64,000 nucleotides of DNA, from NCBI GenBank assembly GCA_038118725.1, contig JAYOIK010000014.1, positions 10,071 to 74,070 on the forward strand. The letters are read 5' to 3'. The notes beneath the pieces are model-generated. The model had not been told where the DNA came from. It did not search any database and saw only the letters and a program-made list of their open reading frames with translations. Source of the stretch: JADHLJ01 sp038118725 (GTDB lineage: Bacteria > Pseudomonadota > Alphaproteobacteria > Thalassobaculales > Thalassobaculaceae). Position numbers and translations under genes: made by a program. Below, piece by piece: positions 42,163 through 52,100 of this stretch; position 1 is the stretch's first letter; the number at the start of each line of letters is the position of its first letter.

Positions 42163-43212
42163 ATGCCCTTTAACGGCAAGGTTCGTGACGCCGCGCGACC
42201 GGCCCCAATCCAGGCCGGCCCCGCCTTCCCCACCACCCGCATGCGCCGCAACCGCCGCACCGACTGGTCGCGGCGCCTGACGCAAGAGAACGTCCTCACC
42301 CCGGCGGACTTCATCTGGCCGATCTTCGTGCGCGAGGGCGACAACCTGCGCGAGCCGGTCGAGGCGATGCCCGGCGTGGCGCGCTACTCGTGCGACACGG
42401 TCGCCGACGCGGTGGGCGAGGCCAAGGATCTCGGCATTCCCGTGGTCGCGATCTTCCCCTTCATCGAACCGGACCTGAAGGACGCCGGTGGCTCGATCTC
42501 GACCCAGGAAGACAATCTGGTCTGCCGCGCGATCCGGGCGATCAAGGCCGCGCATCCGGATATCGGCGTTCAGTGCGACGTGGCGCTGGACCCGTTCACC
42601 AGCCACGGGCATGACGGCGTGCTGGACGAAAACGGCGAGATCCTCAACGACGATACCGTCGACGTGCTCTGCCATCAGGCGCTGATCCAGGCCGAGGCCG
42701 GCTGCGACGTGATCTCGCCCTCGGACATGATGGACGGCCGGATCGGCGCGGTTCGCCACGCGCTAGACGAGCATGGCTTCGGTCATGTCCAGATCCTCGC
42801 CTATTCAGCCAAATACGCCTCGGCCTTCTATGGGCCGTTTCGCGAGGCGGTGGGTTCGGCCTCGACCCTGGGCACCGCGAGCAAGGCGACCTATCAGATG
42901 AACCCCGCCAATACCGACGAGGCCTTGCGCGAGGTCGCGCTGGATATCGCCGAGGGCGCGGATATGGTGATGGTCAAGCCCGGCATGCCCTATCTGGACG
43001 TGATCCGGCGTGTGAAGGACAAGTTCGGCATGCCGACTTACGGCTATCAGGTCTCGGGCGAATATTCGATGATCCAGGCGGGCGCGCTGAACGGTTGGAT
43101 CGACGGCGAGAGGTGCATGATGGAGAGCCTGATGGCCTTCAAGCGCGCCGGGGCCAACGGGGTGTTGAGTTACTTCTCGGTCGAGGCCGCCAAACTGCTG
43201 AAACGCGGATGA
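42163..43212 (+). CDS. hemB: Porphobilinogen synthase (delta-aminolevulinic acid dehydratase), Mg type
   Basis: A 349-residue TIM-barrel enzyme joining two aminolevulinate molecules for tetrapyrrole synthesis. The active-site lysines are in ILAYSAKYASAFYGPFREA and ADMVMVKPGMPYLDVI. The metal loop reads DVALDPFTSHGHDG, where zinc enzymes have cysteines, so this is the magnesium/potassium-activated alphaproteobacterial form. The N-terminal arm RMRRNRRTDWSRRL is typical of octamer contacts. Its TGA overlaps the ATG of the TauD-type gene by four bases, which is an unusual pairing. Confidence 0.96.
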   Translation: MPFNGKVRDAARPAPIQAGPAFPTTRMRRNRRTDWSRRLTQENVLTPADFIWPIFVREGDNLREPVEAMPGVARYSCDTVADAVGEAKDLGIPVVAIFPFIEPDLKDAGGSISTQEDNLVCRAIRAIKAAHPDIGVQCDVALDPFTSHGHDGVLDENGEILNDDTVDVLCHQALIQAEAGCDVISPSDMMDGRIGAVRHALDEHGFGHVQILAYSAKYASAFYGPFREAVGSASTLGTASKATYQMNPANTDEALREVALDIAEGADMVMVKPGMPYLDVIRRVKDKFGMPTYGYQVSGEYSMIQAGALNGWIDGERCMMESLMAFKRAGANGVLSYFSVEAAKLLKRG

Positions 43213-44078
43213 CGACGCCTCGCTACGAACGGCTCGGCGGCACTTTCGCGGCGCGGGTCACTGGCCTCGACATCACAAAGCCCTTGGGCTCCGAGACGAT
43301 CACCGCCCTGGACGCGGCGATGGCCGAGCACGCGGTGCTGATCTTCGAGCGCACGGGTCTCGACGAGGATGGCCTGCATCGCTTCGCGACGTCCTTCGGC
43401 GAATTGGACATCGGCTTCAAGCGCGTTTCCCGGGCTCCTACCCGGTTCAAGCATGAAGAAACCCTCGATATGTCGAATGTCGGCGCCGATGGCGCGGTCG
43501 TGGCGGCGGATCATCGCAAGATCGTCGGCAACATCGCCAATCAGCTCTGGCATACCGACAGTTCCTTCCAGAAACCGGCGGCGAAATACTCCTTCCTCCT
43601 ATCGGTGGTGACCACTAGCTGGGGCGGCGAGACCGAGTTCGTCGACATGCGGGCGGCCTATGATCGTTTGTCGCCGAGCATGAAGGAACGGCTGGCCGAT
43701 CTGATCGCCGAACATGACGCCCTGCACTCCCGGCTATCTCTCGGCGACACCCATTACGACGAGGCCCAACGCACAACCTTTCCGCCGGTCGACTGGCCGA
43801 TCGTGCGGCATCACCCGGATACCGGCGTGCCCTATCTCTATATCGGCGCGCACGCCCATCAAATCTACGGCATGACCGTACCCGAGGCCCGGATGCTGTT
43901 GATGGATCTGCTTGAAGACGCCACTCGAGCAGACCTTGTTTATCGCCACGCGTGGAACGTCGGGGATCTAGTGGTTTGGGACAACCGAACAACCCTGCAC
44001 CGGGGCCGGGCCTTCGATCTGTCGGAGCGCCGGGAATTGAAGCGGGTCTCAACCCTGGACGAGGCCGACGCTGCCTAG
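43209..44078 (+). CDS. TauD/TfdA-family 2-oxoglutarate-dependent dioxygenase
   Basis: A 289-residue Fe(II)/2-oxoglutarate enzyme. The N-terminal GTFAARVTGLDITKPL and ALDAAMAEHAVLIFE are typical, the iron ligands are in QLWHTDSSF (His-x-Asp) and the late histidine of TTLHRGRAFD, with Arg in that last segment binding 2-oxoglutarate. TSWGGETEFVDMRAAYD is the usual central block. The ATG at 43209 overlaps the hemB stop (ATGA). Family members attack taurine, 2,4-D, alkyl sulfates and other small acids; the substrate here cannot be read from sequence. No transporter is adjacent. Confidence 0.88.
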   Translation: MTTPRYERLGGTFAARVTGLDITKPLGSETITALDAAMAEHAVLIFERTGLDEDGLHRFATSFGELDIGFKRVSRAPTRFKHEETLDMSNVGADGAVVAADHRKIVGNIANQLWHTDSSFQKPAAKYSFLLSVVTTSWGGETEFVDMRAAYDRLSPSMKERLADLIAEHDALHSRLSLGDTHYDEAQRTTFPPVDWPIVRHHPDTGVPYLYIGAHAHQIYGMTVPEARMLLMDLLEDATRADLVYRHAWNVGDLVVWDNRTTLHRGRAFDLSERRELKRVSTLDEADAA

Positions 44079-44250
44079 CCATCGCCGCGTTCCATTCCGG
44101 GGAATCACGCGGGTCCTGACAGTTGGCTCGTCCTGTTGATTTTTTGCCGCAACTTTTCCTGTTAATTCGTTGTTCTCTTTTAGAGTCGGCCTTGTTATAG
44201 TCCGCCCTGGGAAAAAATTGCCTAGTACCTCTTTACGGGGGTTCGAGGAA

Positions 44251-44270
44251 TATGTATAAAATTTTACATA
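44251..44270. promoter_or_regulatory. AT-rich inverted repeat upstream of fliF
   Basis: TATGTA (44251-44256) and TACATA (44265-44270) flank TAAAATTT. It is the most AT-rich point of the 295-base gap before the flagellar operon and overlaps the start of the small ORF at 44252. It could be an operator or simply leader sequence. I found no convincing sigma-54 or sigma-70 promoter in this gap. Confidence 0.3.
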
Positions 44271-44377
44271 AATTCTTGAAGCCCCTCGGCCGCGGCATCC
44301 CGCGCCGAGACATAATGGAAGACCACGCGGTCGCGAGCATGCTCCAAAAAGCACTCGCCGGGGAGACATCAAGATGA
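44252..44377 (+). CDS. Possible 41-residue leader ORF coupled to fliF
   Basis: An open frame of 41 codons (starting MYKILHKFLKPLGRG and ending QKALAGETSR) whose TGA overlaps the fliF ATG by four bases (ATGA). GAGGAA precedes the ATG but only about three bases away, so initiation may be weak. A hairpin of about ten pairs (44285-44308, CTCGGC/GCCGAG base) lies inside it. The coupling and basic, partly hydrophobic start suggest a leader peptide that controls fliF translation or a small flagellar protein. I do not recognise a family, and it may be noncoding leader sequence. Confidence 0.4.
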   Translation: MYKILHKFLKPLGRGIPRRDIMEDHAVASMLQKALAGETSR

Positions 44378-46062
44378 ATCCTTTCGCCAATCTTATCCGA
44401 AATCTGGGCCCGGTTCGGGTCGCCGCCTTGGTCGCGACGGGTATCGCGGTCCTAGGTTTCTTCATTTTCCTGAGTTCACGGCTGACCTCCGGCGGCACCG
44501 CCCTGCTCTATGGCGATCTCGACCCGGCGGATAGCGGGCAGATCGTTCAGGTTCTGGAATCCCAGAAGATCCCCTACGACGTGAAAGCCAACGGCACGCA
44601 GATCTTCGTGCCGGGCGATCAAGTCCTGCAACTGCGGGTCTCCCTCGCCGAGCAAGGCCTACCGGGGGGTGGCTCGGTCGGCTATGAGATCTTCGACGAA
44701 AATCAGGGCATCGGAACAACCGGTTTCGTGCAGAACGTGAATCTGGTCCGGGCGCTGGAGGGAGAGCTCTCCCGCACGATCAGCGCCATGCGCAACGTCC
44801 GTGGCGCGCGCATTCACCTGGTCATGCCTCGACGCGAGCTTTTCAGCCGCGAGCGCCAGGAGGCCAGCGCCTCGGTGGTTCTCCAGGTCCAGGGCTCGGG
44901 CCGGCTCGGCAAGGAACAGGTTTCCGCGATCCAACATCTGGTCGCGGCCGCGGTGCCCAATCTGAGCCCCGATCAGATCTCCATCCTGGATGATCGCGGC
45001 CAGCTACTGGCCCGCGGCGAGGGCGAGGGCGAGTCCTCGACGGCGGCCAGCACCGCCGAGGACATGCGGCTCGGCTTCGAGAACCGTATGCGTCAATCCG
45101 TCGTTGAATTGCTGGAGCGCACGGTCGGCCTGAACCGGGTGCGCGCCGAGGTTACCGCCGATATCGACTATGACCGCATCGTCGAGAACGCCGAGATCTT
45201 CGATCCCGACAGCCAGGTCGCGCGCTCGACTCAAACGGTCCAGGAAAACGAAAGCAGCAGCGAAAACGAAGACCAGAGCACGGTCACGGTGCAGAACAAC
45301 CTGCCGGAAACCGATGCCGCCGCCGCCGGGACCGGCAACTCGGCCTCGAACCAGGTGACCCGGAGCGAGGAGACGGTCAACTTCGAGATCACCAAGACGA
45401 TCCGCAACCGCGTCAAGGAATCCGGCGAGATCAAGCGGCTTTCCGTCGCGGTCCTGGTCGACGGCGTCTATGTGGAGAACGCCGACGGCGACATGGTATG
45501 GCAGCCGCGCAAGGCCGAGGAACTTCAACAGCTCGAAACCCTCGTGAAGTCGGCGGTCGGTTTCGACGGCAAGCGCGGCGACACGGTGGAAATCGTCAAC
45601 ATGCAATTCGTCAAGCTGGAACCGCTTGAATTCGATGACGGCTCCCTGGTGTTCGGCATTTCCAAGGAGGAGTTCCTGCAACTCGCCGAGGTGCTGGTGC
45701 TCGCTGTGGTCGGACTTCTTGTGATCCTGCTGGTAGTTCGCCCGGTTCTGACACGCCTGTTCGAGTCGATGCCGACGGCGCTCGCCTCCACCCCGTCCAG
45801 CGCCGCCGCGCTCGCCGCCGGCGAAGGCGCCGCGGTCGCCCAGCTGACCGGGCCCGGCGCGACCGCCGACATGGCCGAACTTCTCGAGGATGAAGCCGAG
45901 GAAAGCCTGCTCGACCAGATGATCGACATCAATCAGGTCGAGGGCCGCGTCCGCGCCAGCTCGCTCAAGAAGATCGGCGAGATCGTGGACAAACACCCGG
46001 AGGAAGCCGTGGCGATCATCCGCAACTGGATGTACCAGGGAGCCGGTGGCGGCGCGCCATGA
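44374..46062 (+). CDS. fliF: Flagellar MS-ring protein FliF
   Basis: A 562-residue inner-membrane protein forming the MS ring of the basal body. It has an N-terminal transmembrane segment (about 18-38), then the ring-building region with TALLYGDLDPADSGQIVQVL, SVGYEIFDENQGIGTTGFVQ and LEGELSRTISAMRNVRGARI. An acidic, Glu/Asn-rich insert near 285-305 follows, then a second membrane segment (about 432-455). The C-terminus RASSLKKIGEIVDKHPEEAV is the FliG-binding helix, so a FliG partner is expected even though none is encoded next to it. First main gene of the flagellar operon. Confidence 0.96.
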   Translation: MNPFANLIRNLGPVRVAALVATGIAVLGFFIFLSSRLTSGGTALLYGDLDPADSGQIVQVLESQKIPYDVKANGTQIFVPGDQVLQLRVSLAEQGLPGGGSVGYEIFDENQGIGTTGFVQNVNLVRALEGELSRTISAMRNVRGARIHLVMPRRELFSRERQEASASVVLQVQGSGRLGKEQVSAIQHLVAAAVPNLSPDQISILDDRGQLLARGEGEGESSTAASTAEDMRLGFENRMRQSVVELLERTVGLNRVRAEVTADIDYDRIVENAEIFDPDSQVARSTQTVQENESSSENEDQSTVTVQNNLPETDAAAAGTGNSASNQVTRSEETVNFEITKTIRNRVKESGEIKRLSVAVLVDGVYVENADGDMVWQPRKAEELQQLETLVKSAVGFDGKRGDTVEIVNMQFVKLEPLEFDDGSLVFGISKEEFLQLAEVLVLAVVGLLVILLVVRPVLTRLFESMPTALASTPSSAAALAAGEGAAVAQLTGPGATADMAELLEDEAEESLLDQMIDINQVEGRVRASSLKKIGEIVDKHPEEAVAIIRNWMYQGAGGGAP

Positions 46063-46136
46063 TGATCGCTCACACCGCCTTTAAGGCCGACTGACCCCGC
46101 ATTCGTCGCGCAACCTTCGGAGACTCACCCGCTCCC

Positions 46137-47144
46137 ATGCAAAAGTTCATGTTCAACCAGATGTTCGACGAGGAGATCATCGAGCGCCAACGCCAGGAAG
46201 AGGCGGAGCGGCTCGAGGCGGAGCGCATCGCCGAGGAAAACGCGCCGCCGACCTTCACCGTAGAGGAAATGGAAGCCGCCAAGCTGGTGGCGCATCAACA
46301 GGGCATGCAAGAGGGCAAGGTCGAGGCGATGGCCTCGATTGAACAGCAGGCCAATCTGACGCTTGATCTCGTGCTCCGGCAGATCGGCGACCTTCTGACC
46401 CAATACAAGAACTGGACCCAGGAGGTTCACCACGACTCCATCAGCATGGCGGTCGCCATCATGCGCAAGCTCGCCCCGGAATTGCTGCGCGGCTCGGAGC
46501 TCCCGCAAGTCGAGCATATCGTGAACGAAGCCTTTCAATTCCTGACGGACCAGCCGAAGGTCATGATCCGCGTGGCCAGCGATCTGGAGGCTCCGCTAAG
46601 CGAGAAAGTCCATCTCATGGCCTCGCGCGTCGGCTACGAGGGCCAGGTCGTTCTGACCGGCGATCCCGAATTGGAACTCACGGATTGCCGCATTTCCTGG
46701 CACGCCGGCGCGGTGGAGCGCTCCCTGGACGAAACCTGGATGTTGATCGACGAAATGGTCGACCGGGTTCTGCGCGGATTGCCGGCACGCGATCATCCCG
46801 AGCCGATTCCAGTCGAGGACGAGACGGAAACCGGAGACGAAGAGACCGAAGGCGAGGATGACGCCGAAGCTAGCGGCGCGGCCGAATCCAAGGGTGAGGA
46901 GACCGATGGCGCCGCGGAGGCCGCGACCGAGGAATCCACCGAAACCGCGGCACGGGCCGATGATGGCGCTGATCCGATCGTGACGGAAACCGAGATAGGC
47001 GCGGCTGATTTATCCGACGCGACGCCGGATGCCTCGCTGGAAGCCCCTACCGAACAAGGCGATGCCGAGATCCTCGCGCCTCAATCCAACACCCGAGAAA
47101 TCGATCAACCCGAGGCCCGTCGGGCGCTCGCATCCGAGGAGTAG
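46137..47144 (+). CDS. fliH: Flagellar export regulator FliH (FlbE) with acidic tail
   Basis: A 335-residue cytoplasmic protein. Residues 1-60 are an acidic/charged helix (EEIIERQRQEEAERLEAERI), then a GxxxG-poor coil, then the FliH/AtpE-like domain (about 70-220, with AVAIMRKLAPELLRGSELPQ and HLMASRVGYEGQVVLTGDPE, ISWHAGAVERSLDETW). It restrains the export ATPase FliI and links it to FliN. From about residue 225 the tail is almost wholly Glu, Asp, Ala, Thr and Ser for over 100 residues, longer than in most homologues. It lies between fliF and fliN; fliG is not between them. Confidence 0.85.
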   Translation: MQKFMFNQMFDEEIIERQRQEEAERLEAERIAEENAPPTFTVEEMEAAKLVAHQQGMQEGKVEAMASIEQQANLTLDLVLRQIGDLLTQYKNWTQEVHHDSISMAVAIMRKLAPELLRGSELPQVEHIVNEAFQFLTDQPKVMIRVASDLEAPLSEKVHLMASRVGYEGQVVLTGDPELELTDCRISWHAGAVERSLDETWMLIDEMVDRVLRGLPARDHPEPIPVEDETETGDEETEGEDDAEASGAAESKGEETDGAAEAATEESTETAARADDGADPIVTETEIGAADLSDATPDASLEAPTEQGDAEILAPQSNTREIDQPEARRALASEE

Positions 47145-47147
47145 ACC

Positions 47148-47513
47148 ATGGCTGACGACAATGATCTGAATTTGGCCGATCTCGATGGCGACGAGCCCTT
47201 GGAGGTTGAAGAGGACGAAGATGTCGAGGAAATGTTCGCCGACGACGCGAGCAATCAGATCACCGCGCGCGAGTTGGAAGCGGTCTACGACATCCCGGTC
47301 CAGGTTTCCGCGGTCCTCGGCAAGCAGACCATGCAGGTCAGCCAACTCCTGAAACTTGGACGCGGCGCCGTCGTCGAATTGGATCGCAAGGTCGGCGAGG
47401 CGATCGACATCTATGTGAACAACCGGCTGGTCGCGCGCGGCGAGGTGGTGATCGTCGACGAGCGCCTCGGCGTGACGATGACGGAGATCATCAAATCCGA
47501 TCGCGCCGGCTGA
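47148..47513 (+). CDS. fliN: Flagellar motor switch protein FliN
   Basis: A 121-residue C-ring protein. The first 40 residues are strongly acidic, and the SpoA domain follows: YDIPVQVSAVLGKQTMQVSQ, LLKLGRGAVVELDRKVGEAI, DIYVNNRLVARGEVVIVDER and LGVTMTEII. FliN forms the base of the switch complex and docks the export apparatus through FliH, the gene three bases upstream. Length and motifs are standard; only the long acidic head is lineage-specific. Confidence 0.95.
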   Translation: MADDNDLNLADLDGDEPLEVEEDEDVEEMFADDASNQITARELEAVYDIPVQVSAVLGKQTMQVSQLLKLGRGAVVELDRKVGEAIDIYVNNRLVARGEVVIVDERLGVTMTEIIKSDRAG

Positions 47514-47566
47514 TCCCGCTCGGGAGCGAATCTTGACTGACCCTCGGCACCGAAAGAGCAGGTTCC

Positions 47567-48412
47567 ATGGCTGACACCGCCACCACCGATCAGGGCGGGC
47601 GCCGCGCGAGCCGGCGCGTCGAGCTTCCCCCGTCGCGGCGCGGCTTTGATGGCGCGCTGGTATTCGGGTTGATCTTCGCCTTCGCGCTGGTTGCCGCGGC
47701 GCTGGTGATCGGCGGATCGGTCAGCTCGTTCTACAACACGCCCGCCCTGCTGATCGTCCTTCTCGGAACCTTCGCCGTCACCACCGTTTCCTTCACCCTA
47801 CGCGAGGTGTTGGCCGCCATGGCGCGGATCGCCACGGTCATGTTTCCCAAGAGCCACGCGGCCCGCCCGGCTTGCGAGCGCATTCTCCATCTCGCCTCGA
47901 TCAGCCGCGAGCACGGGGTGTTGGCGCTGGAATCCGCCCTGCCCCAACTCCGCGGGGAGCCCTTCCTACAACGCGCGATCGCGTTGACCGTCGACGGAAG
48001 CGATCAGGAACAAGTCGCGCGGGTCCTTAAACGCGAGATCGAAACCATCGCCGACCGCCAGGAGCGCATGGCCAGCGTGCTGCGCCGGGCGGCGGAAGTG
48101 GCGCCGGCCATGGGCCTGATCGGTACCCTCGTGGGCCTCATCCAATTGCTCGGCAATCTGGACGATCCCTCGCAGATCGGCCCGGCCATGGCGGTGGCCC
48201 TGCTGACGACGTTCTACGGCGCGGTCATGGCCTACATGGTCTTCGCGCCGATCGCCGCGAAACTCGACCGCAACACGGCCGAGGAAATCCTGGTCTACGA
48301 GATCTATCTGGCGGGCGCGCTGTCGGTGTGCCGACAAGAGAAACCGCGCCTGCTGGAAACTTACTTGAACACCAAACTGCCGTTGTCCGAGCGCCTGGAT
48401 TATTTCGGATGA
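47567..48412 (+). CDS. MotA/PomA-like proton-channel protein
   Basis: A 281-residue MotA/TolQ/ExbB-family membrane protein. Two N-terminal hydrophobic segments (about 28-72) come first, then a cytoplasmic loop with CERILHLASISREHGVLALE, and two C-terminal segments within AEVAPAMGLIGTLVGLIQLL and GPAMAVALLTTFYGAVMAYM, the family signature. MotA works with MotB as a stator, but no motB lies beside it. Its position inside the fliN-flbD interval suggests a flagellar stator or an accessory channel used by this lineage. Partner and ion remain unknown. Confidence 0.82.
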   Translation: MADTATTDQGGRRASRRVELPPSRRGFDGALVFGLIFAFALVAAALVIGGSVSSFYNTPALLIVLLGTFAVTTVSFTLREVLAAMARIATVMFPKSHAARPACERILHLASISREHGVLALESALPQLRGEPFLQRAIALTVDGSDQEQVARVLKREIETIADRQERMASVLRRAAEVAPAMGLIGTLVGLIQLLGNLDDPSQIGPAMAVALLTTFYGAVMAYMVFAPIAAKLDRNTAEEILVYEIYLAGALSVCRQEKPRLLETYLNTKLPLSERLDYFG

Positions 48413-48443
48413 TGCCGGAACAAGACAAACAAGGGAGAGTGCC

Positions 48444-49880
<1,437 letters not shown>

Positions 49881-49915
49881 TGCATCGCAACTCCAGGCAT
49901 GATCGATAGGTCGGG

Positions 49916-52036
49916 ATGACGGACACATCCAACCAAGGGCAAGAGGAAGCCGGCGGCGGAGGATTCTCCGGCACCGATATCCTCCGACAGATCTCCAAGC
50001 GGGGCGACATCGCGCTCGCGCTAGGGGTTGTCGCCATCCTGTCCGTCCTGATCCTGCCGATGCCGACATGGCTTCTGGATCTGACGCTCGGCGTGTCCAT
50101 CGCGTTCTCCGTGCTGATCTTGATGACCGTGCTGTTCATCGAAAGGCCCCTGGATTTCAACGCCTTTCCAATGATCCTGCTGATCGCGACGATGATGCGA
50201 TTGTCGCTGAATCTGGCGTCGACCCGTCTCATCCTCGCCGACGGCCATACCGGCACCGACGCCGCGGGACAGGTGATCGAGGCATTCGGCGAGTTCATGA
50301 TGGCCGGAAACCCGGTCATCGGCGTCATTGTCTTCGCCATTCTGGTGATCGTGAATTTCATCGTGATCACCAAGGGTTCCGGTCGGATCGCCGAAGTTTC
50401 CGCGCGGTTTAGCCTGGACGCCATGCCCGGCAAGCAGATGGCCATCGACGCCGATCTTTCCTCCGGTCTGATCAACGAGGACGAGGCCCGCAAGCGCCGC
50501 GAGGATCTGAATGCCGAGAGCACCTTCTTCGGCGCCATGGACGGCGCCTCGAAATTCGTCCGCGGCGACGCCATCGCCGGCCTGCTGATCACCTTGATCA
50601 ACGTGCTCGGCGGCATCATCATCGGTGTCGCCCAGCAAGACCTGGACTTCAGCCAGGCGACGTCAACCTACACGCTGCTGACCGTCGGAGATGGGTTGGT
50701 AAGCCAGATCCCCGCGCTGATCGTCTCCACCGCCGCCGGCATGCTGGTTACCAAGAGCGGCACCTCCGGCTCCACCGACAAGACGGTGTTCAGCCAGCTT
50801 GGCGGCTATCCCAAGGCTCTGGCGCTCAGCGCCTTCCTAATGGTCATCCTCTCGTTGCTCCCAGGCATTCCGATGATCCCGTTCCTGGCGCTGGCGGCGG
50901 TGATCGCGGGTGGTGGCTTCCTGCTGTACCGCAGCCGCGAGGAAGCCGAGGCCCAGGCGGAGATGCTGGCGCTAGAGGATCAGCACGCCCCCTTGCCCGA
51001 GGAGCCGATTTCCTCGGCCCTCCATATCGATCTCGTGCGGCTGGAACTCGGCTACGGCTTGCTACCCCTGGTGAGCACGGAAACAGAGGGTCAAAGGCTT
51101 ACCGATCAGATCAAGTCTCTGCGCCGTCAGCTCGCCGCCGAGAGCGGCTTCATCATGCCCCAGGTGCGCATTCAGGATAATCTGCAGCTGCCGGCCAATA
51201 CCTACGTGATCCGGATCAAGGAGATCGAGGTCGGGCGCGGCGATATCCGCCCGAACCGGCTCCTGGTGATGGATCCGAGCGGCCAGCCCATCGACTTGCC
51301 GGGTACCAAAACGGTGGAGCCGACCTTCGGTCTGCCGGCCATGTGGGTCGACCCGGACAATCGCGAGGAAGCGATGTTCAAGGGCTATACCGTCGTCGAC
51401 CCCTCGACGGTGGTCACCACCCATATAACCGAGGTCATCCGGGACAACATGCCCGAATTGTTGTCCTATACCGAAACCCAGAAACTGCTGGACGAGCTGC
51501 CGGCCCAGCATCAGAAACTCGTCGGCGACGTGGTCCCGGCGTTGATCGCGGTCGGTGGCGTGCAGCGTGTTCTGCAAAATCTGCTCGGCGAGCGGGTCTC
51601 GATCCGGGATCTCCCGACTATCCTGGAAGGTATCTCGGAGGCCTGCGCCTTCACCCGGAACGTGACCCAGATCACCGAACATGTGCGCACCCGTCTGGCG
51701 CGTCAGATCAGCGAACAGAATTCCAGCCTCGACGGATTTATCCCGCTGGTCACCATGTCGCCGGATTGGGAGCAAGTCTTCGCGGAGTCGATCATCGGTC
51801 AAGGCGACGAACGCCAATTGTCGATGCCGCCGAGCCAGCTTCAGCAGTTCATCTCGAACGTTCGCACCGTCATGGATCAGTTCGGCCAGGCGGGAGAAGC
51901 GCCGGTCATGCTGACCTCTCCCGCCGCGCGTCCCTTCGTGCGCTCGATCATTGAGCGGTTCCGCCCGCAGACCGTGGTGATGTCGCAGAACGAAATCCAT
52001 CCCAAGGCCAAGATCAGAACCCTGGGGCAAGTCTGA
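49916..52036 (+). CDS. flhA: Flagellar export gate protein FlhA
   Basis: A 706-residue type III export component. The N-terminal half has about eight transmembrane segments with RLSLNLASTRLILADGH, the FHIPEP-like cytoplasmic loop region SARFSLDAMPGKQMAIDADL and GLINEDEARKRREDLNAEST. The C-terminal cytoplasmic domain (about 360-706) includes LELGYGLLPLV, QVRIQDNLQLPANTYVIRIK and a final RTLGQV. It forms the nonameric ring that hands substrates to the gate. It lies 35 bases after flbD and before flhF-flhG. Confidence 0.96.
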   Translation: MTDTSNQGQEEAGGGGFSGTDILRQISKRGDIALALGVVAILSVLILPMPTWLLDLTLGVSIAFSVLILMTVLFIERPLDFNAFPMILLIATMMRLSLNLASTRLILADGHTGTDAAGQVIEAFGEFMMAGNPVIGVIVFAILVIVNFIVITKGSGRIAEVSARFSLDAMPGKQMAIDADLSSGLINEDEARKRREDLNAESTFFGAMDGASKFVRGDAIAGLLITLINVLGGIIIGVAQQDLDFSQATSTYTLLTVGDGLVSQIPALIVSTAAGMLVTKSGTSGSTDKTVFSQLGGYPKALALSAFLMVILSLLPGIPMIPFLALAAVIAGGGFLLYRSREEAEAQAEMLALEDQHAPLPEEPISSALHIDLVRLELGYGLLPLVSTETEGQRLTDQIKSLRRQLAAESGFIMPQVRIQDNLQLPANTYVIRIKEIEVGRGDIRPNRLLVMDPSGQPIDLPGTKTVEPTFGLPAMWVDPDNREEAMFKGYTVVDPSTVVTTHITEVIRDNMPELLSYTETQKLLDELPAQHQKLVGDVVPALIAVGGVQRVLQNLLGERVSIRDLPTILEGISEACAFTRNVTQITEHVRTRLARQISEQNSSLDGFIPLVTMSPDWEQVFAESIIGQGDERQLSMPPSQLQQFISNVRTVMDQFGQAGEAPVMLTSPAARPFVRSIIERFRPQTVVMSQNEIHPKAKIRTLGQV

Positions 52037-52100
52037 TGACGGACTCCCCGATCCTTTATCCAACTCCGCGGCTAGCCCGCTTAAGGCGAGTGTTTGATCG

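Noticed and set aside
44123..44139. Possible sigma-54 promoter (TTGGCTCG ... GTTGA) upstream of fliF
   Set aside because: The spacing between the GG and the GC element is off by one and the -12 GC is missing. A second candidate around CTGGGAAAAAATTGCC is also one base short.
45004..45996. Minus-strand open frame of 330 codons opposite fliF
   Set aside because: Its composition is His/Asp/Gly/Leu-rich, a product of antisense reading, and fliF is certain.
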